Part shown: positions 41,498 through 51,632 of the stretch, in pieces
How the letters are laid out: every line of letters starts with the position of its first letter
How positions within the stretch are numbered: position 1 is the first letter of the stretch
NCBI RefSeq assembly: GCF_029269825.1
Contig: NZ_JARJHU010000001.1
Location: 1,096,346 to 1,160,345 of the forward strand
DNA: 64,000 bases
Direction of reading: 5' to 3'
Origin: Pedobacter sp. JY14-1
GTDB taxonomy: Bacteria > Bacteroidota > Bacteroidia > Sphingobacteriales > Sphingobacteriaceae
Made by a program: the position numbers and the translations under genes
Notes under the pieces: model-generated
The model's database searches: none
Told to the model about the DNA's origin: nothing
The model's input: the letters and a program-made list of their open reading frames with translations, nothing else

Positions 41498-42213
41498 TGA
41501 CTGAAATCAATAGCGAACCTACAGCATTTCCTGAATTTAATTTTGCAGAAGGAGAACTCCTGCTTATCAATAAACCTTATCGCTGGACGAGTTTCGACGT
41601 GGTCAGCAAAATCCGTAATTCACTAAAACCGCTAAAACTGAAAGTTGGCCATGCCGGCACACTTGATCCGCTGGCAAGTGGATTACTAATCGTGTGTACG
41701 GGTAAACTTACCAAACAGATCGATACATTCCAGGCCGAAGAAAAGGAATATACCGGTACAATGGTACTGGGCGCAACTACTCCATCCTATGACATGGAGA
41801 CTGAAGTGGAACAGGTATTTCCTTTAAATGGCTTGACTGAAGAAGCAGTCAGGACTGCTGTTCATTCTTTTATCGGCGACATTCAGCAATATCCGCCTGC
41901 GCATTCGGCAGTGAAGGTGAACGGGGAGCGCTTGTATGAGAAAGCCCGCCGTGGCGAAGCACCGGAACTGAGGCTGCGTAACGTGACGATCAGCGAATTC
42001 GAAATTACCAGGATAGCATTGCCGGAAGTCGACTTTCGGGTAGTTTGCAGCAAGGGTACCTACATCCGTTCACTGGTATCAGATTTCGGGAAGTCCCTGC
42101 ATAACGGGGCTTATCTTTCCAAACTTACCCGTACACGCAGTGGTGGCTTTTTACTGGAAAATGCATTTGAGGTAATGGACCTGGTTCATTATCTTAGAAA
42201 CAAAAAGGAATAA
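41497..42213 (+). CDS. truB: tRNA pseudouridine(55) synthase
   Basis: 238 residues. The catalytic aspartate is Asp57 in GHAGTLDPLASGLL, and the QYPPAHSAVKVNGERLYEKAR and CSKGTYIRSLVSDFG blocks are typical of TruB. The C-terminal PUA-type extension of longer homologues is absent. Known role: makes pseudouridine 55 in the T loop of tRNAs. It overlaps the uppP stop by one base and precedes the yitT-like gene by 3 bp. truB and ribF lie near each other in many bacteria. Confidence 0.96.
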   Translation: MTEINSEPTAFPEFNFAEGELLLINKPYRWTSFDVVSKIRNSLKPLKLKVGHAGTLDPLASGLLIVCTGKLTKQIDTFQAEEKEYTGTMVLGATTPSYDMETEVEQVFPLNGLTEEAVRTAVHSFIGDIQQYPPAHSAVKVNGERLYEKARRGEAPELRLRNVTISEFEITRIALPEVDFRVVCSKGTYIRSLVSDFGKSLHNGAYLSKLTRTRSGGFLLENAFEVMDLVHYLRNKKE

Positions 42214-42216
42214 CCT

Positions 42217-43080
42217 ATGCGAGGGGAGTACCGTTCCAAAAAACTCAATTTTGTAAAAAATATCTTTCTAGTGGTCTGTGGCATTGTATCGGCATGCTTC
42301 GGCCTGAAGAGCTTTTTGCTGCCCAGCGGCTTTATTGATGGTGGTGTAACGGGTATTTCTCTGCTGGTGAGTACGCTGACCGGCCTGAAACTCTCCTATC
42401 TGATCGTTGTGATCAATATTCCCTTTGTCATACTGGGCTATAAACAGATCGGAAAAGTCTTCGCCTTTAAGACCGCTGCAGCCATCTCACTACTGGCCCT
42501 ACTGCTCATTTTTGCACCCTTTCAGCCGATTACGCACGATAAACTCCTAATCGCTTTTTTTGGCGGGCTTTTCCTGGGCGGGGGCATCGGCCTGGCCATG
42601 CGGGGTGGCTGTGTCATCGACGGCACTGAGGTATTGGCGCTGTACATCAGTAAGCAAAGTACCCTGACGGTAGGCAATATCATCCTCATGCTGAACATTG
42701 TAATCTTTTCCTTTGCGGCATTGATGATCAATATAGAAACTGCGCTCTATGCCATATTAACCTATCTTTCGGCATCAAACACGGTCGATTACATCGTAAA
42801 CGGTATCGAGCAGTATACCGGGGTAACGGTGATCTCCGTAAAGAACACCCAGATCCGGAAGTTCATCATTAACCAGATGAAGCGTGGGGTAACCATTTAT
42901 AAGGGCGAAGGCGGCTATGGGGAGCAAAAAGACATTGATATTTTATATACGGTAGTAACCAAGCTGGAAATGAGCAAACTGCAGACGGCAATACGGAAGA
43001 TTGACCCGGATGCCTTTGTAATCCAGCAACAGATTGCTGACATTAAGGGAGGTGTTGTGAAGCGCCAGTCTTTACATTAA
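42217..43080 (+). CDS. YitT family membrane protein (DUF161 and DUF2179)
   Basis: 287 residues with five to six hydrophobic helices in the first 200 residues (FVKNIFLVVCGIVSACFGLKSFLLPSGF, TGISLLVSTL) and a soluble C-terminal DUF2179 domain (IRKFIINQMKRGVTIYKGEGGYG). YitT proteins are inner-membrane proteins of unknown transport activity. The conserved motif FIDGGVTGIS is present. It lies between truB and ribF in a tight operon with gaps of 3 bp each side. No specific substrate can be assigned. Confidence 0.92.
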   Translation: MRGEYRSKKLNFVKNIFLVVCGIVSACFGLKSFLLPSGFIDGGVTGISLLVSTLTGLKLSYLIVVINIPFVILGYKQIGKVFAFKTAAAISLLALLLIFAPFQPITHDKLLIAFFGGLFLGGGIGLAMRGGCVIDGTEVLALYISKQSTLTVGNIILMLNIVIFSFAALMINIETALYAILTYLSASNTVDYIVNGIEQYTGVTVISVKNTQIRKFIINQMKRGVTIYKGEGGYGEQKDIDILYTVVTKLEMSKLQTAIRKIDPDAFVIQQQIADIKGGVVKRQSLH

Positions 43081-43083
43081 ATT

Positions 43084-44019
43084 ATGAAAATCTATCATCA
43101 TTTTTCTGAGTTCAGGAAGCTGAACAAGGCAGTGGTCACCATAGGCACCTTTGACGGGGTACATCACGGACATCAGAAGATCATCAAACGTTTGTGTGAA
43201 ACGGCAAAAGCTACGGGCGGTGAAAGCGTGATCCTGACGTTCTTCCCCCACCCCAGGCTGATCATTGATCCGGAGAACCAGGATCTGAAAATGATCAATA
43301 CCGTAAGGGAAAAGGCGGAAATTCTGGAGCAGCTGGGTGTAGATCATCTGATCATTACCCCATTTACCCGTGATTTTTCCAATATGCCTCCCGACGAATA
43401 CGTACGGGATATTTTGGTAGGTACCATCGGTGTAAAGCACCTGATCGTAGGTTATGACCATCGCTTCGGAAAAAACCGGCAAGGCGGCATGCCGCAACTG
43501 GAAGCCTTTTCCAGGCAATACCACTTTACACTGGAGGAAATACCGGAGCAGGACATCAATGATGTCGCCGTAAGCTCGACCAAGATCAGAAAAGCGCTGA
43601 TGAATGGCGAGGTAGCCCTGGCTGCAAAATACCTCGGATATTACTTTTCGCTCCGGGGGCCGGTGGTCAAGGGCGACAAGATCGGCAGGACGATCGGCTA
43701 CCCTACCGCCAATATTTTCATAGAGGAAACCTATAAGCTGATCCCTTCAGACGGTATTTATGCAGTAACGATTGAAATGGGCGATGAAACATTCCGAGGC
43801 ATGGCTTATATCGGGCAACGCCCTACAATCAACGGTATGACCCGTAACATAGAGGTGAACATCTTTGATTTTAACCGGGAAATCTATGGCCAGGAAGTAA
43901 AGATGAATTTTATGGCGTTTCTGCGGCACGATGTGAAGTTCACAGGCCTTGAAGCTTTAATGGAACAGCTGGGCAAAGATAAGGAAGCGACACTTGCTTA
44001 CTTCAATAAAATGTCATAA
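43084..44019 (+). CDS. ribF: Bifunctional riboflavin kinase / FAD synthetase
   Basis: 311 residues. N-terminal nucleotidyltransferase with GTFDGVHHGHQKI at 21-33 and ..VSSTKIRKAL; C-terminal kinase with GRTIGYPTANIF and the GxPTAN-type flavokinase signature. Known role: riboflavin to FMN and then FAD. It is the last gene of the ftsX operon and is followed by a terminator. Together with ribBA elsewhere in the window, it covers the first and last steps of flavin synthesis. Confidence 0.97.
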   Translation: MKIYHHFSEFRKLNKAVVTIGTFDGVHHGHQKIIKRLCETAKATGGESVILTFFPHPRLIIDPENQDLKMINTVREKAEILEQLGVDHLIITPFTRDFSNMPPDEYVRDILVGTIGVKHLIVGYDHRFGKNRQGGMPQLEAFSRQYHFTLEEIPEQDINDVAVSSTKIRKALMNGEVALAAKYLGYYFSLRGPVVKGDKIGRTIGYPTANIFIEETYKLIPSDGIYAVTIEMGDETFRGMAYIGQRPTINGMTRNIEVNIFDFNREIYGQEVKMNFMAFLRHDVKFTGLEALMEQLGKDKEATLAYFNKMS

Positions 44020-44032
44020 CGGGAGGAAAGGC

Positions 44033-44066
44033 GCCTTTTAGCAGGCAGAAAGGGCATTTTTTTTTT
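44033..44066 (+). terminator. Terminator after ribF
   Basis: GCCTTTT/AAAGGGC stem (7 pairs including one G-T) with a 9-nt loop, followed by a run of ten Ts. It lies 14 bp past the ribF stop. Confidence 0.75.
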
Positions 44067-44095
44067 ATCTTACGGCAAAAACCCGTTTTTTGCCT

Positions 44096-46327
44096 ATGAT
44101 CCATTTACCGGTACTCATCACAGATTTAGGACTGATACTGGCTGCCGCTGGTATAACCACATTACTTTTCAAACGTATCCGGCAACCACTGGTACTGGGT
44201 TATATTCTGGCCGGTCTTCTGGTCGGACCTCATGTAAAGTTCATTCCAACGGTAACCGACAATGAAAGTATCCATATCTGGGCAGAAATCGGTGTCATCT
44301 TTCTGCTGTTCAGCCTCGGACTGGAATTCAGTTTTAAGAAACTGGTAAAGGTTGGAGGTTCCGCAGGAATTACCGCAATTGTAGAAGTAGTGTTTATGCT
44401 GCTGACCGGCTTTGCAGCAGGAAAGCTGATGGGCTGGGCAACGATGGACAGCATTTTCCTGGGTGGCATCCTGTCCGTGTCTTCCACTACGATCATCATC
44501 AGGGCTTTTGAGGAACTGGGCGTAAAACATAAGAAATTTGCCGGACTGGTATTTGGCGTACTGATTGTAGAAGACCTGGTTGCCATTTTATTGCTGGTCC
44601 TGCTCTCAACCCTGGCAGTAAGCCAGCAATTCGCAGGACCGGAAATGCTGGAATCCATTTTAAAGCTGGGCTTTTTCCTGGTATTGTGGTTCATCGGCGG
44701 TATTTTCCTGGTACCCAGCTTCCTGAAGGCCACGCGCAAGCTCATGAACGATGAGACCATGCTGGTCGTATCCATTGCGCTCTGCCTGGTCATGGTACTC
44801 CTGGCAGTGAAAGTAGGTTTCTCCCCTGCTTTGGGCGCGTTTATCATGGGTTCCATCCTGGCAGAAACGACACAGGCGGAACGGATAGAGCACCTGACCA
44901 AATCAGTAAAGGACTTATTTGCCGCTATCTTTTTTGTCTCCGTAGGGATGCTGATTGAACCTGCCATCCTGGTGAAATATGCGGTACCGATCTTCATCAT
45001 CACCCTGGCTACGGTAGCAGGCAAGTTCCTGAGCTCGGGCCTCGGGGCCCTGGTATCGGGGCAACCTCTCAAGACTTCCGTGCAGACGGGCATGAGCCTG
45101 GCGCAGATCGGAGAATTTTCTTTTATCATTGCCACATTGGGGCTGACCTTAAAAGTGACCAGTGACTTTCTCTATCCAATTGCGGTAGCAGTATCTGCGG
45201 TAACGACATTTACCACACCTTACCTCATCAAAGCCTCTGAGCCATTCTACCATTTTCTCGAACGTACCTTACCACGTAAATGGATAGAGGCCATTAACCG
45301 GTACAGTTCAAGCACGGCGGGTATAACGACACTGAGCGACTGGAAGATATTGCTTAAGGCTTATATGTCCAATACCATTATCCATTCGGTCATCCTCATC
45401 GCCATTGTATTCCTGGGCACGAAGTTCATGCAACCCTTTATTGCACAGCATCTGATCAACGGGAAATACGGCACAGCGGTGAGCCTGGTCCTGAGCCTGG
45501 TGATCATGACGCCTTTCCTCTGGGCACTCGCCCTCAGGAGGCTGGCGAGGACAGCTTATTCACATTTGTGGCTGAACAAAAAATATACAAGAGGGCCATT
45601 GATTGCCCTCGAAGTGGTAAGGATAGCACTTGCACTCTTCTTTGTAGGTTTCCTGATCTATCAGTTTTACAGTACCTGGATCTCGGTATCTGTTGCCGTG
45701 TTTCTGTTGGTGCTGGGCATGTTTTTATTTTCCCGAAGGCTACAGAGCTTTTATAACCGCCTGGAAAGCCGTTTCCTGCTGAACCTGAACGCCCGCGAAC
45801 GGGAGAACGCGCAGCCTGACATCTTGCCCTGGGATACACACCTGGCAGACCTGGTCGTGGCCCCGGAATCGAACCTCGTTGGTAAGACACTGGTAGATCT
45901 CGCCATACGCGAGAAATACGGGGTAAATATTGCGCTCATTGAACGAGGGAAACTAATGATCCCTACGCCGGGACGCGACGAAAGGCTTTATCCAAATGAC
46001 AAACTGATGGTGATCGGTACAGATGACCAGTTAGCGGCAGTAAAGGCGCTGTTTGAAACAAATATACCTGAAAGCCAGGAGCCAAGCTTCCCAAGAGAGG
46101 AAATGACGTTGCAAAAAGTAGTGATTACAAGTGGCTCTCCGGTATTCGGGCAAAGTATAAGGACATCCGGCATCAGGGAAACAACCCAGGGCCTTGTCGT
46201 AGGCATCGAACGCAGTGGTCAGCGTATCCTGAACCCTGATTCGGGAATGGTATTTGAAAGCGGGGACGTCGTCTGGATCGTCGGCAATAAAAAGAAAGTT
46301 CCGGAACTGATGCGCGGGGCTATTTAA
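44096..46327 (+). CDS. Cation:proton antiporter with TrkA-C domain (CPA2, KefB-like)
   Basis: 743 residues from the ATG at 44096 (MIHLPVLITDLGLILAAAG); an in-frame TTG two codons upstream is less likely. About 12 membrane helices (residues 5-400) form the Na+/H+ exchanger fold, with GLLVGPHV, SLGLEFSFKKL and a VEDLVAILLL motif. A long linker with three extra helices (about 430-560) leads to a TrkA-C domain (about 590-735, ESNLVGKTLVDLAI). No TrkA-N NAD-binding domain is seen. Known family role: K+ or Na+ export. It converges on the LysE-type gene with an 8-bp overlap. Confidence 0.93.
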   Translation: MIHLPVLITDLGLILAAAGITTLLFKRIRQPLVLGYILAGLLVGPHVKFIPTVTDNESIHIWAEIGVIFLLFSLGLEFSFKKLVKVGGSAGITAIVEVVFMLLTGFAAGKLMGWATMDSIFLGGILSVSSTTIIIRAFEELGVKHKKFAGLVFGVLIVEDLVAILLLVLLSTLAVSQQFAGPEMLESILKLGFFLVLWFIGGIFLVPSFLKATRKLMNDETMLVVSIALCLVMVLLAVKVGFSPALGAFIMGSILAETTQAERIEHLTKSVKDLFAAIFFVSVGMLIEPAILVKYAVPIFIITLATVAGKFLSSGLGALVSGQPLKTSVQTGMSLAQIGEFSFIIATLGLTLKVTSDFLYPIAVAVSAVTTFTTPYLIKASEPFYHFLERTLPRKWIEAINRYSSSTAGITTLSDWKILLKAYMSNTIIHSVILIAIVFLGTKFMQPFIAQHLINGKYGTAVSLVLSLVIMTPFLWALALRRLARTAYSHLWLNKKYTRGPLIALEVVRIALALFFVGFLIYQFYSTWISVSVAVFLLVLGMFLFSRRLQSFYNRLESRFLLNLNARERENAQPDILPWDTHLADLVVAPESNLVGKTLVDLAIREKYGVNIALIERGKLMIPTPGRDERLYPNDKLMVIGTDDQLAAVKALFETNIPESQEPSFPREEMTLQKVVITSGSPVFGQSIRTSGIRETTQGLVVGIERSGQRILNPDSGMVFESGDVVWIVGNKKKVPELMRGAI

Positions 46328-46940
46328 TGAAGTGGATATAGATCAGTTTGCATATATGATAGCCTGAAAGAATGAAGAACAGGATAGCAATGCTCTTGTT
46401 AACGATATAACTGCTCAGGTCAAATTTCTCCTGAATATATTTGGCAAAACGGGCAAACCCATATAATGCAAGGCCTGCGCCCACTCCGGAGCCGATACTG
46501 AAGACAATCAGTGACACATAGCCGATGTCTATCCATTCATGAGAGATCAGATAAGTGCCGACAAACAGCCAATAGGGAATCTGCATCGGATTCAGGACAC
46601 CCAACAGCATACCATAACGAATGCTGTCTTTGTTAGAATAGTCTGTCTTTGGCATTTCCTTTCTGGAGCGCCAGGTGATAAAGCCAAGCACACCGAACAT
46701 CAGGATCATCACCACGTCGATGATGTTGTCAAGCTGGATTTCGCTGGACAACCATTGCACAAAACGCATTACGGCAAAGGTGAAAAGGACTTCTACCGCA
46801 GAAAAAGCGAATATAAAATACAAGGCTTGGCGGATGCCGCGGGTAATGGTGATCTGGACCACGGTAAGGTTGATGTTCCCTGGTGGAATATACCCCAGCA
46901 TGTTCAGCACGATCCCCAGGAAGAGAGTCAATAATAACAT
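46320..46940 (-). CDS. LysE/RhtB family amino-acid exporter
   Basis: 206 residues with about six membrane segments. The N-terminus MLLLTLFLGIVLNMLGYIPPGNINLTVVQIT matches the LysE family start (PPGP-like PPGNINL). ILMFGVLGFITWRS, GMLLGVLNPMQIPYW (the NPxxPxW-type motif), and SGVGAGLALYGFARFAKYI follow. Known family role: inner-membrane export of amino acids or related metabolites; substrate unknown. It starts 15 bp after uvrA ends on the same strand, so the two are likely co-transcribed, and its end overlaps the antiporter gene by 8 bp. Confidence 0.88.
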   Translation of the reverse strand: MLLLTLFLGIVLNMLGYIPPGNINLTVVQITITRGIRQALYFIFAFSAVEVLFTFAVMRFVQWLSSEIQLDNIIDVVMILMFGVLGFITWRSRKEMPKTDYSNKDSIRYGMLLGVLNPMQIPYWLFVGTYLISHEWIDIGYVSLIVFSIGSGVGAGLALYGFARFAKYIQEKFDLSSYIVNKSIAILFFILSGYHICKLIYIHFIK

Positions 46941-46955
46941 GGTGCGAAGATACGA

Positions 46956-49757
46956 TTATTCTAAATGTGCTTTCAAAAACTTGCCTGTATAGGAAGATTC
47001 TACTTGCACAAGGTCTTCCGGAGTGCCTTCAAAAACGAGGTTTCCGCCTTTGTCGCCTCCTTCGGGCCCGATGTCAATAACCCAGTCGGCAGATTTGATC
47101 ATATCCATGTTGTGCTCAATGACCAGGACGCTATTGCCTTGTTCGATCAGCGTGTTCAGCGCAATGAGCAACTTACCAATATCATGAAAATGCAGACCCG
47201 TGGTCGGCTCATCAAAGATGAAAAAGGTTTTACTGGCGTTGTTGCCCTTAATGAGGAAAGAGGCCAGTTTAATGCGCTGGGCTTCTCCTCCCGAAAGCGT
47301 ATTGGATGACTGGCCCAGGTGTACATATCCAAGTCCGACATTAACCAGAGGCTGAAGCTTCTGGAGTATTTTAGGTTCATCTTTAAAGAAGGCAACCGCT
47401 TCGTCAATGGTAAGATCAAGAATATCGGCAACGTTCTTATCTTTATAAGCCACATCAAGCACCTGTTGCTTGAAACGCCGGCCGCCACAGGTCTCACAGG
47501 GCAGGTAAATATCGGCCATGAACTGCATTTCGATCTTCACTTCACCTTCGCCCTGACAGACATCGCAACGCCCACCTTCAACATTGAAAGAAAAGGCAGC
47601 TGGTTTCAGTCCTGCAGCCTTAGAAGCCGGAAGCGCAGCAAACAGGTTACGGATATCATCCCAGGCTTTGACATAGGTAACCGGGTTGGAGCGCGAAGAA
47701 CGGCCTATGGGATTCTGATCAACCATTTCAACCTGACTGACCAGTTCATAATTGCCAGAGATTCCGTTATGCGCACCTGTCTGCTCACCCGCATAATTGC
47801 CTATAGCTTTCTGAAGCGCAGGATATAATATCTTCCTGACCAGACTGGTTTTACCGGAACCGGATACACCGGTAACTGCTGTAAATACGCCTAATGGAAA
47901 TTTGACGTCGATGTTCTTCAGGTTGTTTTCCCTGGCCCCGGTGATGAGGATATGATCCTTCCATTTCCGGCGGATCTCTGGTACGGCGATTTGGCGCGCT
48001 CCGGAAAGGTACTGGCCGGTAAGACTGTGCTTATCCTTAACGATCTGCTGGAAATTCCCGCTAAAAATGAGGTTACCGCCATGCGTACCCGCTTCAGGGC
48101 CAATATCGATAATATGATCTGCGGCAAGCATCATTTCTTCTTCATGTTCAACCACAAGCACAGTATTGCCTACATTGCGCAGCGAAACGAGGACTTCAAT
48201 AAGTTTTTGAGTATCCCGGGGATGCAACCCGATGCTGGGCTCATCCAGGACGTAAATGGACCCGACCAGGCTGCTTCCTAATGAAGTGGCCAGGTTGATG
48301 CGCTGTGACTCGCCGCCGGAAAGCGTATTGGACAACCGGTTCAGGGTAAGGTAGCCAAGGCCAACATTGTTGAGGTAAAGTACCCGGTTCCTGATCTCGG
48401 TAAGCAGGCGTCTGGCGATCTTCTCCTCACCGGCATCAAGTTTGAGCCCGTCAAAGAATGCAAGTATCTCCGAAAGTGGCATCAATACAACATCGATGAT
48501 CGATTTGCCATTGATCCTGACGTAAGAAGCATCTTTACGCAATCTCGACCCTTTACAGTCCGGACAGGAGGTTTTACCGCGGTAGCGTGACAGCATAACG
48601 CGGTATTGGATCTTATAGGTCTGTTCTTCAAGCTCCTTGAAGAAATCATCGAGTCCGGAAAAATAGCGGTTACCGGTCCAGACCAGTTGCTGCTCCTTTT
48701 CACTCAGCTCGTTATACGGCCGGTGAATCGGAAAATTGAATTTCTCGGCATTGCGGACGAGTTTGTTGAGCCATTCACGCATCTTCTCACCTCTCCAGGG
48801 AGCAATGGCATTGTCGTAAACACTCTTGCTTTTATCGGGGATCACCAGGTCCTGGTCAATGCCGATGACATTACCATAGCCTTCACACCTTTTACAGGCA
48901 CCGTAGGGGTTATTAAAGCTGAAAAAGTTAGGGGTCGGCTCTTCAAAACGGATATCATCGAGTTCGAAACGGTCGCAGAAGTGTTCCGTTTTACCCTCAT
49001 GTTCCACATAACAATCTCCCTTGCCTTCAAAGAAGGCCGTCTGCACGGAATCTGCGATGCGACTGATCGTTTCGTCTTCGGTGTTCACGACAATACGGTC
49101 GATAAGGATGCGCACGGCCTGCTCATCTTTCAGTTCGAAGTCTTCAAAGGCACTGTCTTCGAGGATATTTTCAATCTTGTGTATTTTATGGTCATAGAAC
49201 ACCCGCAGGAAACCCTTTTGAAGGAGTACCGCCAGTTCTTCTTTCAGCGAACGGTTGTTATGCGGAAATAACGGACAGTAAATCGTCACCGTGGCCTCTT
49301 CACCAAGTCCGGTAATAAAATCGGTAACCGAGGAAACCGTATCTTTCCTTACCTCATTACCGGATACCGGTGAATAAGTCTTGCCGATCCGGGAGAACAG
49401 CAGCTTAAGATAATCATAGATCTCTGTAGAAGTCCCCACAGTAGACCGTGGATTAGAAGTAATGACTTTTTGCTCGATGGCGATCGCCGGAGCAATACCC
49501 TTGATATAATCCACATCCGGCTTGTTCATCCGGCCCAGAAACTGCCGGGCATATGCAGAAAGGCTTTCCACATAACGGCGCTGTCCTTCCGCGTATAAGG
49601 TATCAAAGGCAAGTGAAGATTTGCCTGATCCCGACATCCCGGTGATGACGACAAGCTTGTTTTTGGGTATGGCAACGTCTATGTTCTTAAGATTGTGAAC
49701 TCTGGCACCTTTTATGATTATATGTTGATGTGGGTCTTTTTCTAGTTCGGTGTTCAT
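46956..49757 (-). CDS. uvrA: Excinuclease ABC subunit A
   Basis: 933 residues from the ATG at 49757 ([20 protein letters not shown]); an ATG 39 bp upstream adds a non-homologous tail. Two ABC ATPase units: Walker [15 protein letters not shown] and [11 protein letters not shown], with signature motifs [16 protein letters not shown] and [15 protein letters not shown]. Zinc-binding pairs [26 protein letters not shown] and CETCGGRRF are intact. Known role: recognises bulky DNA damage in nucleotide excision repair. The downstream LysE-type gene follows by 15 bp. Confidence 0.97.
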   Translation of the reverse strand: MNTELEKDPHQHIIIKGARVHNLKNIDVAIPKNKLVVITGMSGSGKSSLAFDTLYAEGQRRYVESLSAYARQFLGRMNKPDVDYIKGIAPAIAIEQKVITSNPRSTVGTSTEIYDYLKLLFSRIGKTYSPVSGNEVRKDTVSSVTDFITGLGEEATVTIYCPLFPHNNRSLKEELAVLLQKGFLRVFYDHKIHKIENILEDSAFEDFELKDEQAVRILIDRIVVNTEDETISRIADSVQTAFFEGKGDCYVEHEGKTEHFCDRFELDDIRFEEPTPNFFSFNNPYGACKRCEGYGNVIGIDQDLVIPDKSKSVYDNAIAPWRGEKMREWLNKLVRNAEKFNFPIHRPYNELSEKEQQLVWTGNRYFSGLDDFFKELEEQTYKIQYRVMLSRYRGKTSCPDCKGSRLRKDASYVRINGKSIIDVVLMPLSEILAFFDGLKLDAGEEKIARRLLTEIRNRVLYLNNVGLGYLTLNRLSNTLSGGESQRINLATSLGSSLVGSIYVLDEPSIGLHPRDTQKLIEVLVSLRNVGNTVLVVEHEEEMMLAADHIIDIGPEAGTHGGNLIFSGNFQQIVKDKHSLTGQYLSGARQIAVPEIRRKWKDHILITGARENNLKNIDVKFPLGVFTAVTGVSGSGKTSLVRKILYPALQKAIGNYAGEQTGAHNGISGNYELVSQVEMVDQNPIGRSSRSNPVTYVKAWDDIRNLFAALPASKAAGLKPAAFSFNVEGGRCDVCQGEGEVKIEMQFMADIYLPCETCGGRRFKQQVLDVAYKDKNVADILDLTIDEAVAFFKDEPKILQKLQPLVNVGLGYVHLGQSSNTLSGGEAQRIKLASFLIKGNNASKTFFIFDEPTTGLHFHDIGKLLIALNTLIEQGNSVLVIEHNMDMIKSADWVIDIGPEGGDKGGNLVFEGTPEDLVQVESSYTGKFLKAHLE

Positions 49758-49975
49758 CGATTTTGCGGGATAGCGGACTGCAAAAATAAAACACAAAGGC
49801 CACTTTTATGTTTTTTTAACATTTTTTGTGTTGGGATTGTAAATAAAAAATGCTTCTTTTGAAATTGAAACTTAAATATTATTCAACCAATATCACTAAA
49901 ACCAATAGGAGAACAAGTATCGAAACAAACCTCTACTAAATATTTTTAGCAAGCAAAAGGCAAGGGAATTTAGTT

Positions 49976-50563
49976 ATGGATACTCCTATGAAGTTTCAAC
50001 AATATAACGATCAGGACTTGATAAAATTGTATCTTTCAGGTGATGAATCCGTTTTGGAGGAGTTGCTTAAGAGACACAAGTCTAAGATTTACACATCGAT
50101 CTATCTGCTGGTGAAGGACCAGTATCTGGCGGAAGATATATTTCAGGATACATTTATTAAAGTGATCAATACGCTGCGTTCCGGGCGTTACAATGAGGAG
50201 GGTAAGTTTTTGCCCTGGGTAATGCGCATCGCGCACAACCTGGTGATCGACTTTTTCCGTAAGGAAAAGCGTGCGCCGATCATCACAAGTGCCGATGGCA
50301 CTGATGTACTGAACCTGCTGCAGGTCTTCGAAGAAAGTGCAGAGGAAAGAATGCTCAGAGAACAGACTCACGCAGACCTGAGAGCCATGATCCAGCAGTT
50401 ACCGGATGATCAAAAGGAAGTACTTATTATGCGGCATTACGGTGACCTTAGCTTTAAGGAAATTGCGGATCTGACGGGAGTGAGCATCAATACGGCACTG
50501 GGCCGGATGCGTTATGCCCTGAGCAATCTGAGAAAGATGATGAAAGTAAAGGAAGTATCATAA
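49976..50563 (+). CDS. ECF-type RNA polymerase sigma factor
   Basis: 195 residues. Sigma region 2 (about 27-95: YLLVKDQYLAEDIFQDTFIKVI...WVMRIAHNLVIDFFRKEKR) and region 4 helix-turn-helix (about 133-185: LPDDQKEVLIMRHYGDLSFKEIADLTGVSINTALGRMRYAL) are joined by a 35-residue linker. It lacks region 3, so it is an ECF (group 4) factor. Normally an anti-sigma factor is nearby, but the next gene is a 60-residue soluble protein with no membrane helix. Targets unknown. It is divergent from uvrA across 218 bp of AT-rich DNA in which I see no clear site. Confidence 0.93.
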   Translation: MDTPMKFQQYNDQDLIKLYLSGDESVLEELLKRHKSKIYTSIYLLVKDQYLAEDIFQDTFIKVINTLRSGRYNEEGKFLPWVMRIAHNLVIDFFRKEKRAPIITSADGTDVLNLLQVFEESAEERMLREQTHADLRAMIQQLPDDQKEVLIMRHYGDLSFKEIADLTGVSINTALGRMRYALSNLRKMMKVKEVS

Positions 50564-50627
50564 TAAATCCCGCAGTGGCAGCGTTTATATGTTACTTAAT
50601 CACCTAACAGATTGCTGCTTGCTTATG

Positions 50628-50816
50628 ATGGAAACCTCTACTTCAATTAACAAATCAGATTACGAACAATCAGAAAAGCAGGAAATGCTGGCGACAGAAC
50701 TGGACACCAGGGACCGTGCTTTCTATGAAAGCATTAAAGCCCAGCTGGACGGCTTGAAGAAAAGCCCTTCCGAAGACACGATCAGCAGGATACTTGCGTA
50801 TTCGAAAGCTAAATGA
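50628..50816 (+). CDS. Small protein downstream of the ECF sigma gene
   Basis: 62 residues from the ATG at 50628 (METSTSINKSDYEQSEKQEM); an ATG directly before it at 50625, and a longer frame from 50589, are also possible. Charged and probably helical, ending in SPSEDTISRILAYSKAK. It has no membrane segment or zinc motif. Genes of this kind commonly follow this sigma factor in Sphingobacteriia, and a regulatory partner role is plausible but only inferred. It is followed by a terminator. Confidence 0.7.
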   Translation: METSTSINKSDYEQSEKQEMLATELDTRDRAFYESIKAQLDGLKKSPSEDTISRILAYSKAK

Positions 50817-50855
50817 ATGTGCCGACAGATAGTCTCGTAACTTAAGGAAACTAAG

Positions 50856-50880
50856 GCTGCCCCCGGGGGGCAGCTTTTTT
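50856..50880 (+). terminator. Terminator after the sigma factor operon
   Basis: GCTGCCCC/GGGGCAGC 8-bp stem with a 3-nt loop and six Ts. It lies 40 bp past the small gene and just before nth. Confidence 0.85.
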
Positions 50881-50908
50881 TATTTTCCTGATTTGGCTAT
50901 GTTTGTCC

Positions 50909-51589
50909 ATGCTCAGAAAAGAACGGTATGACCGGTTCGTGGCGCATTTTGCGATGAAACAGCCGGATGCGGAAACAGAACTTCACTACAGTAACCCCTT
51001 CCAGCTGCTGATGGCAGTGATCTTGTCGGCGCAATGCACAGATAAGCGCATTAACCAGGTAACTCCTGCACTGTTCCAGCGTTTTCCGACACCGGAGCAT
51101 CTTGCAGAAGCAACACCTGACCTTGTATTTGATTACATCAGAAGCGTGAGTTACCCTAATAATAAGTCAAAACACCTGGTGGGTATGGCGAAGATGCTGG
51201 TAGAGGATTTCAACGGTGAAGTGCCTTCAGATGTAACGCAACTGCAGAAATTGCCGGGTGTCGGCCGGAAAACGGCAAATGTAATTGCTTCTGTAGTATA
51301 CCACGCCCCGGCTATGGCGGTAGACACTCATGTGTTCAGGGTAGCCAACCGCATCGGCCTGACTACAGGTAAAACTCCGCTGGCAGTGGAAAAAGACCTG
51401 GTAAAAAACCTGCCCGAAGATATTATCCATATTGCACACCACTGGCTGATCCTGCACGGAAGGTATGTCTGCGTGGCGAGATCACCGAAGTGCGGAATTT
51501 GTGAGATTACAGGTTTTTGTAAGTATTTCCAAAAGACTGAGAAACAAGCTAAAAAAATTAGTGAACCTGACATGACGGATAAAAAATAA
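50909..51589 (+). CDS. nth: Endonuclease III
   Basis: 226 residues from the ATG at 50909 (MLRKERYDRF). Helix-hairpin-helix LPGVGRKTAN with the catalytic Lys121, and the active-site Asp139 in AVDTHVFR. The [4Fe-4S] cluster cysteines are C188, C195, C198 and C204 (C-x6-C-x2-C-x5-C). Known role: bifunctional DNA glycosylase/AP lyase for oxidised pyrimidines. It lies between the sigma operon terminator and recA on the same strand, but recA has its own promoter. The C-terminal tail after the cluster (about 20 residues, Lys-rich) is a little longer than in E. coli. Confidence 0.96.
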   Translation: MLRKERYDRFVAHFAMKQPDAETELHYSNPFQLLMAVILSAQCTDKRINQVTPALFQRFPTPEHLAEATPDLVFDYIRSVSYPNNKSKHLVGMAKMLVEDFNGEVPSDVTQLQKLPGVGRKTANVIASVVYHAPAMAVDTHVFRVANRIGLTTGKTPLAVEKDLVKNLPEDIIHIAHHWLILHGRYVCVARSPKCGICEITGFCKYFQKTEKQAKKISEPDMTDKK

Positions 51590-51599
51590 CCGGCCACTA

Positions 51600-51632
51600 T
51601 TTGGAATTTAACTTTTGATTTACATATATTTG
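51600..51632 (+). promoter_or_regulatory. recA: Promoter of recA
   Basis: TTTG (51600-51603), 21 nt, TATATTTG (51625-51632): full match to both Bacteroidota promoter elements. Transcription should start near 51640, giving a leader of about 30 nt. The inverted repeat at 51631-51647 overlaps the 3' end of the -7 box and the start site. Confidence 0.7.

Noticed and set aside
44230..45135. 301-residue minus-strand frame inside the antiporter gene
   Set aside because: Ser/Thr-rich, no family motifs, fully antisense to a gene with clear membrane helices and conserved motifs.
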